A stretch of DNA of 64,000 bases. Source: Salvia splendens. Lineage: Eukaryota; Streptophyta; Magnoliopsida; Lamiales; Lamiaceae. The position numbers and the translations under genes are program-made. Below, in pieces: positions 1 through 9,900 of the stretch. The stretch lies in NCBI RefSeq assembly GCF_004379255.2, contig NC_056039.1:19481883-19545882 (forward strand), written 5' to 3'. The number at the start of each line of letters is the position of its first letter. The stretch's first letter is position 1. The notes under the pieces were generated by a model. That model saw only the letters and a program-made list of their open reading frames with translations. It was not told the origin of the DNA and ran no database searches.

Positions 1-2
1 AA

Positions 3-3000
3 TTCCCCAGTGATATTGAAAGGAGAGAACCATCTCAAATAATTGAAGAACCTGATGGTACTGTAACAGTTAAATTTGATAGGACAAATTCTTTCTCAAA
101 CTATAGTAGAAGTTTTAGATATGAGAATAGTAGAGCATCCTGTTCGGATATTCCTAGTCCCTCAGAGCGAAACTGGACGTTCAAAACACCTATACCACAG
201 CCAAATTCCACGCCTGAAGAAAATATAGGTGATCCTTACTCACCCACTAGAAGTACTATGGTCATAACTCTTAATGAAGAATTTACCCCAGATATGGAGT
301 ATTTGAATAAAGAATTAAGTTCTCCTTTTTACAAAGAAAAAGAAAGATGGTTTAATAAATTAGATAATAAGATTAGAATCAAAATAAAGAATGAATGGAT
401 AAATGAAATGAAGAAAATAAAATCGAACTTTCTTTTTTATGATTTTATAGCAATATACCTCTCTTCAGAAGGATGGTATGATTGTTTCAAAAAACCTACC
501 ATTGAAGTTAATTCAAGTCTTATAAAAAAATGGTGTTTGTCAAGTAATGATACTATAATTTCGGCTGTTCATCCTCCTCTTCAATCTTTAAAAATTCAAA
601 CTTATAAAGGAGAAATTATTGCAGACCCTTTTAAACAAACTAAAAAGCCTAATGAAAAGGATCCTGCTGAAAACGAAGAATTACAGAGGATTATCCAGCA
701 AAATAATTATTCAAACCAAATTCTTAACACTATTGCTAACCAATTAGATATTATTTCCTCCAAGAGTCCTTCACCAGTCAAACAGAGTATCCTGAACGAT
801 ACTTCTAAACCTTTTTTTAAGAGTAACGATATTTTTAAAAATAAGAGTGTAACTTTTAACCCAAAGACAGAGAAATTATTAACAAAAATTTCTGAAAAAC
901 TTAGTGAGCCAAGTACCTCTAATACTAATGTCATCAGAGAAAATCATGAATCAAGTTCTGAACAAACAAGTCTTTCTTCTTCTGACACGGAGAATGATTC
1001 TGTTAAAAATTTAGAAGAAGTTTTCAAAAAATCTGATAACTCCCCCTTTAAGATAAACAGAATATTTAAAGGGAAAAGGTTTAACAGCAATAAAAATTAT
1101 TACAATAGACCTTCACCTGCAGATATGCTTTATGAAGAAAGAGGACAATTTCATAAATCTAGTTATGATGGAAATGCAATAACAGAATGGAACATAGATG
1201 GAAAATCTGAATATGAAATCCTTAATACTTTACAAGAAATGGGAATGGCAAAAATTGCTTATAGGTACAATGGAATTTCTGAAAAAGAAGCTTGTATCCT
1301 TCTTGTTAATGGTTTTACCGGCCAATTAAAAATTGGTGGGATAATGCCTTAGATCTTGGAAGTAAGGAACAAATTTTAAACCATGTTGTGAGTATTGAAG
1401 ACCAAGACGGAGAAATAAAAGAAACAAGCGATGCTTGTGACTTCCTGGTAGTCACTATTTCAATGTATTTTATAGGAAACCCAAGAGAGGAATATAATAG
1501 TTCTTCTATTGTCCTGACCAATCTTAGATGCCCCTCCTTATCTGATTATAGATGGTATAAAGATGTCTTCATAACACAGGTTCTCAAAAGGAATGAATGC
1601 AATCAAGCTTTCTGGAAAGAAAGGTTCATTGCAGGATTACCCAAACTTTTTAGTGAAAGAATAATACAGAAAATAAAAGATGATATAGATTCTGAGAATA
1701 TTCCTTTTGAAAATATTACGTTCGGGCAATTATTTGCTTTCATCAAGAAAGAAGGCTTAGCCCTATGTATTGAAATAAAAATACAAAACAAATATAGAAA
1801 AGATAAACAAAAAGAGAAGAGTGAATTAGAGTGCTTCTGTGAGATGTTTGGGATTGAAAAGATTGAAGCCCCTTCTTCTAGAATTAAAAGGAAGAATAGA
1901 AAGTTTAAAAAAAAATCACAAAAGTCTGAATATAAACCTTACAAAAATAAATTTAGGAGAACAAAACCTAAAAGAACTTATAAACCGACCAATGATAAGG
2001 GGAAAAGTGATATAAAATGTTGGTATTGTAAAAAATTAGGACACACTGAAGAACAATGTTGGAAGAAAAAGAAGAAGAACATTAGACTAATAAGCAAACA
2101 AATCAATAATCTTTTAAGAGAAAAGGATAACTCTTCTAACTCAGAAAGTGAATCCAATCAAGAAATGGAAGAGATGCTAAATACCTCTGACGAAAGTGAT
2201 TATCATAGTAGTTTTGAACATGAAAAAGATATTTGCAAAAATTGTATCCAAGTCATCTCTAAAGAAAAGAAAGAAGTCATCTTTGACCTTATCCAAGAAA
2301 TCCCAGATACCGATATAAGAGATAATTACCTTAATAAATTAAAAGATTTACTTCTTGAAGAACCTTCTACTTCCAAAAAGATAAACATCAGTGAACAATT
2401 TAGTCTGAATAAACTTTGGGACAAATATCCCTATCAAAGCATATCTAAACAAATAACAACAAAAGACCTCCAGAGTGAAATTAATAGCCTTAAAAAACAA
2501 ATCAATAAAGAATTTTATGAATTAAAAGAAAAGGACTTTGAAATAGAAACAAGACTCTCTATTATTGAAAATAATAAAGAATTGGTAGCTGGAAGGATCT
2601 TGATCCAGAAAATAATTCTATAAAAGTCATCCGAGAAATTGAATATCAAAAATGGCATATTAATATCACCCTTGCTGTTAATGACTTCAAAACCAGTATT
2701 ATGGCCCTAGTTGATTCAGGAGCTGACCATAATATTATCAGAGAAGGAATAGTCCCTACTAAGTATTGTGACAAATCCAAAGAAAAGCTTTATACTGCTA
2801 ACAATAACCTACTAAAAATTAAATACAAACTCTCTAAAGCTCATATTTGTAATAATGGCTACTGTTTCAAGAATATCTTTACTATTGTTGAAGATATCAC
2901 ATATAATATGATTCTTGGAACGCCTTTCCTAACTCAAATTTATCCTTTCTATGTCAGTGATAGTGGTATTACCACCAAAGTTCAGGGAAGAGAAATAAAT

Positions 3001-4619
3001 TTTAAATTCATCTCTCCCATTAAAAAGCAAGAAATTCTTAATCTTCAGAATAACTCTATATTTAGACAAATTAATAATATTACCCAAAAACGAAAACAAA
3101 TTAATTTTCTAAAAGAAGAATTACCTTTTCAAAGAATTGAAGACCAACTTAGAACTCCTAAGATCATATCAAAGATTAAAGAAATCGAAAATAACTTTAT
3201 CAAACGAGTTTGTAATGAAATACCTAATGCCTTCTGGGATAGAAAGCACCATGTCATTGAACTACCTTATGAAAAGGGTTTCAATGAAGATAATATCCCG
3301 ACAAAATCAAGACCTATCCAAATGAACCAAGAACTCTTAGAAATTTGTAAAAAGGAGATTAAAGAATTATTAGATAAAAAACTTATAAGACCTTCAAAAT
3401 CTCCTTGGAGTTGTTCTGCCTTCTATGTAATTAAACAAGCAGAGCTTGAAAGAGGAACACCTAGGCTAGTCATAAATTACAAACCTCTTAATAAAGTTCT
3501 ACAGTGGATTAGGTACCCTATCCCCAACAAAAGGGATTTAATAGGAAGACTCTTTAATGCTAAGATTTTTTCCAAATTTGACCTTAAGTCTGGATTTTGG
3601 CAAATCCAAATCTCTGAAAAAGATAGATATAAAACAACCTTCACAATTCCTTTCGGACATTATGAATGGAATGTCATGCCTTTTGGCCTAAAAAATGCCC
3701 CTTCAGAATTTGAAAAAATCATGAATGATATCATGAATCCTCTTAGTCATTTTAGTATTGTCTATATCGATGATATTTTAATCTTCTCCCAAGATATTGA
3801 TCAACATATCAAACATTTGGACACTCTCTTAAAACCATAGAAAAAAATGGATTAGCTATATCCACCCCCAAATTAAAATTATTCCAAACCAATGTTAGAT
3901 TTTTAGGACATGAAATTAGCAAAGGAACTTTCAAACCTATTAGTAGGTCGATTTCCTTTACAGATAAATTCCCTGATGAAATCAAAGATAAAAATCAATT
4001 ACAGAGATTCTTAGGATGCATGAATTACATTTCAGACTTTTTCCCTAATCTTAGGGAGACCTGTAAACCTCTTTACCAAAGGCTTAGGAAAGACCCCCCT
4101 AATTAGACAGAAGAACACACTAATATTATCAAAACCATAAAACAAGAAGTAAAAACTCTTCCGTGCTTAGGCATCCCCAATCCAAAAGCCTTTATGATCA
4201 TAGAAACAGATGCCTCAAATCTAGGTTATGGAGGAATTTTAAAACAAAAAATTAATTCAAAAGAACAATTAGTTAGATACCACTCGGGAATCTGGAATAA
4301 TACACAGATAAATTATTCCGTTATCAAAAAAGAAATTTTATCCATAGTTTTATGCATTTCAAAATTTCAAGATGACCTTTACAATAAAAAGTTCTTACTC
4401 AGAATAGATTGCAAATCAGCAAAAGAAGTTCTTACGAAAGATGTTCAAAATATTGTTTCAAAACAAATATTTGCCCGATGGCAAGCTATTCTTTTTGTTT
4501 TTGATTTTGAAATTGAATTTATAAAAGGAGAAAACAATTCTCTACCTGATTTTCTAACTAGAGAATTTTTACAAGGGAACAGTAATGGACTCTACAAGGA
4601 AGAAAATACAAAGTGCTAA
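3..4619 (+). pseudogene. EPRV copy 1 ORF1 polyprotein (MP tail, CP, PR, RT, RNase H), broken
   Basis: The viral polyprotein is read from the window edge. Domains in order are: the MP/CP linker rich in Ser and Asn (3-1330), coat protein with an intact CCHC zinc finger (2018-2059), retroviral-type aspartic protease with DSGAD (active Asp codon at 2713), reverse transcriptase with YIDD (3763-3774), and RNase H beginning with ETDAS near 4200. Single-base A-run deletions shift the frame near 1330, 2582 and 3831, and a TGG-to-TAG stop lies at 4104-4106. The product cannot be made in one piece. The same TAG occurs in copy 2 but not in copy 3. The end at 4619 overlaps the ORF2 start by 35 nt. Confidence 0.9.
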
Positions 4620-5806
4620 AGACTATGAAGTCTTCTCTTCAAAACTTACCTCAAAAGCCCTTGTTTCACCCACAACTCCTGTCACTCCTCAAAAATCCAA
4701 TCAAATTATCCCAAACAGATTCTCTCCAATCCAAAATATACCAGAAAATCCTTATAAAACGGTTTTTGCTTCAAACCTGCCAAAACCCACTAATATCCAA
4801 ATCCCAAACACTCCTGAGGTATACAAATATACTGCCAAAGATTGGCATGATGATTGTGGGATGACTTCTTTTTTTGAATATCCAACGACTCTTTCTCAAA
4901 AAGATTTTATCAGAAATCATTTTCCAAATCCTTCCCAATTTTGGGAATCCGACGATCGTTTGAAAGATCAAAAGTATTATGAGTTTATTCTAGTGGATTC
5001 TGATTCCGTAGAAATAACTCATAATTACGATAGATCTAAAGAAATTGAATACTCAAAATGTGTTATCAAAAGAGTTCATTGATTCATCAAAAAAAAAGAG
5101 TACATACTCTACCACTTTTGGTGGTCAAAATTAATTCAAAATATTCCCAGTCAACCACCCAGCTCAGGGGTATAATTACATTGATTATAAGAATGCTTGG
5201 TTTAGAGCTTTTCTAGTTAGACCCTTCAACCACTCTTGGTTCATAACTTTCCACCACAACTGTGATAAACAACCTCCGGTCTGGTTTGTTGATTGGTGGA
5301 GAAAAATGGGGTCTTCTATCCAAATTCTTCCTTTTCAAATTCAAGAAGGTTTTAAGGTCTTTGCAGAGTTTTCAACTCTAAAAAATTATCAAAAGTTCAT
5401 CATCTTCCACGCTGAATTCAAGATTCCTTGGATTTTTGCATGGGATTTCAATTTTGAAAAAATTTATCCAGACCCTACCCCTTATTCTTTGACAAGGGTC
5501 TATAAAGTCAAATGGTGGTCGAGGTTCCAAAATCATATTGGAACTGAACTGGCCGTTAGGCATTTTTTAAACACTGGTGAAAAAGTTGTTTATCAAAAAA
5601 ATGATAAAGGAAAAGAAAAAACAGGAACAGCCAAGAAGGCCAGCAGTCCAGAACCGAAAATTGAAAGTTATATGGATCATCTTCCAGATAATATCAAGAA
5701 AGAATTTTTTGAATATCTGGCGCAAAAGTCTGTCTCTTCAAGATCAAAATCTGAAGAATCTGTCTCCTCAGACCCTATAAGGGATCAAGACCCTTATGAA
5801 TTTTAA
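4585..5806 (+). pseudogene. EPRV copy 1 ORF2, unknown function, broken
   Basis: A second viral reading frame starts at ATG 4585, overlapping the end of ORF1. The N-terminal part is open to TGA at 5080-5082. Reading then resumes after an A-run into a Trp/Phe-rich part (WFVDWWRKMG around 5285-5312, then 5306-5803), which ends in an acidic/Ser-rich tail. Copy 2 shows that the two halves lie in one frame separated only by that TGA. In copy 1 there are also single-base losses in the A-run and near 5110. I recognise the Trp-rich part only as a type of protein seen in plant EPRV loci, with no assigned biochemical role. It could be one protein with a decayed codon or two separate proteins. Confidence 0.65.
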
Positions 5807-5880
5807 ATTTTCAGGGAAACAGCGATCAAAGAGCAAAACAGAAGAATCAAGATTTTCCACATAATACTTGCTGCATAGAT

Positions 5881-6108
5881 ATGCCGAGAAGAAACGGCTT
5901 ATATAATAATGATTACGGTATAGAAATAAAAAGATTAGAAGCAGGAATCAGAGAGCAAAGAAGAAGGATCAGAGCTTTCCATAAAATTAGACGGAGCAGA
6001 AGCAAATCTTTTTGTTTTTGGGATAATGATGAAGATTGGCAAAGAGAGCAAATTATTGAAGGATGCAAAAGGAGAATTAGAATTATCCATATAATACTTG
6101 CTGCTTAG
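5881..6108 (+). CDS. Small basic EPRV ORF, 75 aa
   Basis: This is an open frame of 75 codons rich in Arg, Lys and Ile. It carries a repeated motif of the form I-x-E-Q-x-R-R-I followed by F/I-H and, at the C terminus, IIHIILAA. The same motif with the same LAA-stop ending occurs just upstream, in frame with ORF2 beyond its stop (5825-5878). The segment therefore looks like an internally duplicated module. The composition would suit a nucleic-acid-binding or helical peptide, but that is inference. Copy 2 has ATG changed to AAG at this start. It may be a fragment of a larger ORF2 tail and not a separate gene. Confidence 0.4.
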   Translation: MPRRNGLYNNDYGIEIKRLEAGIREQRRRIRAFHKIRRSRSKSFCFWDNDEDWQREQIIEGCKRRIRIIHIILAA

Positions 6109-6308
6109 CGGACAAAACCAATGCCTCAAAATTCAAAATCAAAAGTTACCACAAGATCAAAAGCTGTCATGCCACAATTCCCAAGAGAATTCACAAAAGA
6201 ACAAAAGTTGCCTCCAAGGGGACCACCACTTCTCAAGATGATCAGCACGTAGCATTTAGTGTAATCATCTACAATATAATAATGTTGTAATAGTTAGGAA
6301 AGTTTTCC
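6109..6308 (+). promoter_or_regulatory. EPRV intergenic region and upstream promoter segment
   Basis: No coding signal is visible between the small basic ORF and the TATA box. The segment is conserved almost unchanged in copy 2 (13786-13985), which fits a viral promoter/enhancer region driving pregenomic RNA. Confidence 0.5.
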
Positions 6309-6316
6309 TATAAATA
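6309..6316 (+). promoter_or_regulatory. EPRV TATA box (TATAAATA), copy 1
   Basis: A consensus plant TATA box lies about 400 bp upstream of the primer-binding site, as expected for the pregenomic RNA promoter of a caulimovirid. The identical element is found in copy 2. Transcription start would be about 30 bp downstream, near 6340. Confidence 0.7.
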
Positions 6317-6497
6317 GCTTGTAAATCTAAGAGGAAAAGGCACACCGGTCTTAGAGTTTTCAGACCATTGCTCTCTTCCTCCTCCCTCTGTAACCCTTGA
6401 AGTTTTAAGCCAAGTTAGTTTTCAAAACTCATACTTTGTCTTATTTACTATCTTTCATATTGCCTAGTTTATCATGTTTAATCAATACACCATCCAA

Positions 6498-6623
6498 GTG
6501 GAGACCATTTTGATATACTTGCCCAGCTGCAAGATGATCTTGGTGGATTTTCCATTGGATTTCAATACTGTGGAAACCATTTTGATATACTTGCCCAGCT
6601 GCAAGATGATCTCGGTGGATTTT
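6498..6623 (+). repeat. 72-bp-period direct repeat in the EPRV leader
   Basis: Two nearly identical 54-bp blocks (6498-6551 and 6570-6623, differing at two positions by eye) are spaced 72 bp apart in the leader between the TATA box and the PBS. Each contains the core CCCAGCTGCAAGATGATCT. This could be a duplicated RNA structural or regulatory element of the pregenomic leader. Confidence 0.75.
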
Positions 6624-6709
6624 TCATACGTTATTTACTTGTCATCATATCTCTTCATTCATATTTCTTATTCAAATAACGGAATAATTAATCTGGGAAT
6701 GATTCAAAG

Positions 6710-6723
6710 TGGTATCAGAGCCA
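6710..6723 (+). promoter_or_regulatory. EPRV minus-strand primer-binding site (tRNA-iMet)
   Basis: TGGTATCAGAGCCA is complementary to the 3' end of plant initiator tRNA-Met and is the standard Caulimoviridae primer site. It marks nucleotide 1 of the viral map. It lies about 250 bp upstream of the movement-protein ATG of copy 2. Confidence 0.85.
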
Positions 6724-6969
6724 TTTCGATGGCGGTAATGTACATTAACCGGTTTTCTAGGTTTACTTGTCATGTAACTCAAAGCAGAATAGATTAGGAC
6801 TATTTTAGATCTGAACCTAGTAAAAGAAGCTTTGGAATTCAGGATTGGTAAACTTGTAAATCGGTTGGTAAGCCTTGAATTTAGGTGTTCCACGTATAGT
6901 GTTCCCCTGCGACCAGCTTCTTTCTACTAAAACAGATCCTTTTAAAAACCCTTATCCCTCTGTTTGTCC

Positions 6970-9900
6970 ATGGCCAGTAAATTGGTAAACCTGTTAAGAC
7001 CCAAAACTGAAAAGAAATATGATAAAAATATTGTTTCAAGTAATGAGATTCATGCACCCATTAATTACTCAGATTGGAGTATCCCCAAAGAAAAGGTTGA
7101 AATTTTTTATAATATAGGACTTATAGATTTTAGGACTGCCTTTTCAATAAGGACTCATGAAGAAACTAGAAGTATCTTGCGCAAATCGGAAAGCTTTCCT
7201 CTCCTCAATAAAGATTCTATAAAAAATATATAGAAAAAGGCCATAGGTACGCCCATTTTGGTCTCGCCCAAGTTGCTGTCAAACCTTTAGTCCATATAGG
7301 AGTTGACACACCCATTTACCTAGCTTTATGAGACAAAAGACTGAAGAAATATCAAACGTCAATTTTAGCTATGGTCCAAACTAATATTTGTAATGGCCCA
7401 ATATACTTCAATTGCTCCCCAAACTTTTCTGTTGATCTGACAGACCCCATGATTTTAGAATCCCTTGTTCTTGATATTCAGATACAAGGAAACGAGTTTC
7501 ATAATTGCAAGAATTTTGCTGTCATGTTCAGAGTCTACCTTAGGCTTATGTCTTCGAACTTGAACCCTAAATTTAGTAAGAACCCTTTCGTGAAAGGAGA
7601 AACTATTCTCTTACAAGTAGATGCTGAACAATCCACGACATACACTCCTAAACGCCTTAAATGGAATCAAATGACAATCCCAAGTCAGTTCATCATAAAA
7701 GAACCTCAATTCCCCAGTGATATTGAAAGGAGAGAACCATCTCAAATAATTGAAGAACCTGATGGTACTGTAACAGTTAAATTTGATAGGACAAATTCTT
7801 TCTCAAACTATAGTAGAAGTTTTAGATATGAGAATAGTAGAGCATCCTGTTCGGATATTCCTAGTCCCTCAGAGCGAAACTGGACGTTCAAAACACCTAT
7901 ACCACAGCCAAATTCCACGTCTGAAGAAAATATAGGTGATCCTTACTCACCCACTAGAAGTACTATGGTCATAACTCTTAATGAAGAATTTACCCCAGAT
8001 ATGGAGTATTTGAATAAAGAATTAAGTTCTCCTTTTTACAAAGAAAAAGAAAGATGGTTTAATAAATTAGATAATAAGATTAGAATCAAAATAAAGAATG
8101 AATGGATAAATGAAATGAAGAAAATAAAATCGAACAATCTTTTTTATGATTTTATAGCAATATACCTCTCTTCAGAAGGATGGTATGATTGTTTCAAAAA
8201 ACCTACCATTGAAGTTAATTCAAGTCTTATAAAAAAATGGTGTTTGTCAAGTAATGATACTATAATTTCGGCTGTTCATCCTCCTCTTCAATCTTTAAAA
8301 ATTCAAACTTATAAAGGAGAAATTATTGCAGACCCTTTTAAACAAACTAAAAAGCCTAATGAAAAGGATCCTGCTGAAAACGAAGAATTACAGAGGATTA
8401 TCCAGCAAAATAATTATTCAAACCAAATTCTTAACACTATTGCTAACCAATTAGATATTATTTCCTCCAAGAGTCCTTCACCAGTCAAACAGAGTATCCT
8501 GAACGATACTTCTAAACCTTTTTTTAAGAGTAATGATATTTTTAAAAATAAGAGTGTAACTTTTAACCCAAAGACAGAGAAATTATTAACAAAAATTTCT
8601 GAAAAACTTAGTGAGCCAAGTACCTCTAATACTAATGTCATCAGAGAAAATCATGAATCAAGTTCTGAACAAACAAGTCTTTCTTCTTCTGACACGGAGA
8701 ATGATTCTGTTAAAAATTTAGAAGAAGTTTTCAAAAAATCTGATAACTCCCCCTTTAAGATAAACAGAATATTTAAAGGGAAAAGGTTTAGCAGCAATAA
8801 AAATTATTACAATAGACCTTCACCTGCAGATATGCTTTATGAAGAAAGAGGACAATTTCATAAATCTAGTTATGATGGAAATGCAATAACAGAATGGAAC
8901 ATAGATGGAAAATATGAATATGATATCCTTAATACTTTACAAGAAATGGGAATGGCAAAAATTGCTTATAGGTACAATGGAATTTCTGAAAAAGAAGCTT
9001 GTATCCTTCTTGTTAATGGTTTTTAATTGGCCGGATAATGCCTTAGATCTTGGAAGCAAGGAACAAATTTTAAACCATGTTGTGAGTATTGAAGACCAAG
9101 ACGGAGAAATAAAAGAAACAAGCGATGCTTGTGACTTCCTGGTAGTCACTATTTCAATGTATTTTATAGGAAACCCAAGAGAGGAATATAATAGTTCTTC
9201 TATTGTCCTGACCAATCTTAGATGCCCCTCCTTATCTGATTATAGGTGGTATAAAGATGTCTTCATAACACAGGTTCTCAAAAGGAATGATTGCAATCAA
9301 GCTTTCTGGAAAGAAAGGTTCATTGCAGGATTACCCAAACTTTTTAGTGAAAGAATAATACAGAAAATCAAAGATGATATAGATTCTGAGAATATTCCTT
9401 TTGAAAATATTACGTTCGGGCAATTATTTGCTTTCATCAAAAAAGAAGGCTTAGCCCTATGTATGGAAATAAAAATACAAAACAAATATAGAAAAGATAA
9501 ACAAAAAGAGAAGAGTGAATTAGGATGCTTCTGCGAGATGTTTGGGATTGAAAAGATTGAAGCCCCTTCTTCTAGAATTAAAAGGAAGAATAGAAAGTTT
9601 AAAAAAGAATCACAAAAGTCTGAATATAAACCTTACAAAAATAAATTTAGGAGAACAAAACCTAAAAGAACTTATAAACCGACCAATGATAAGGGGAAAA
9701 GTGATATAAAATGTTGGTATTGTAAAAAATTAGGACACACTGAAGAACAATATTGGAAGAAAAAGAAGAAGAACATTAGACTAATAAGCAAACAAATCAA
9801 TAATCTTTTAAGAGAAAAGGATGACTCTTCTAACTCAGAAAGTGAATCCAATCAAGAAATGGAAGAGATGCTAAATACCTCTGACGAAAGTGATTATCAT

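Larger units (their letters stand above)
1..6709 (+). mobile_element. Endogenous pararetrovirus copy 1, 5'-truncated by window edge
   Basis: This is an integrated Caulimoviridae genome in plus orientation. It runs from inside the MP/CP part of ORF1 through RT and RNase H, ORF2, a small basic ORF, a TATA promoter and the leader. It continues head to tail into copy 2. Equivalent sites are about 7.68 kb apart (TATA boxes at 6309 and 13986; RNase H ends at 4619 and 12295), which gives the unit length. There are no LTRs, and a tRNA-Met-type primer site lies at the start of the next copy, as expected for a pararetrovirus rather than an LTR element. The five-domain order in one reading frame resembles petuviruses or florendoviruses; the genus is not certain. 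Confidence 0.9.

Noticed and set aside
707..934. Minus-strand 75-codon ORF inside EPRV copies (also 8414-8641 and plus 32350-32577)
   Set aside because: It recurs only because the EPRV recurs, and it is antisense to the Ser/Asn-rich MP-CP linker. No domain is present.
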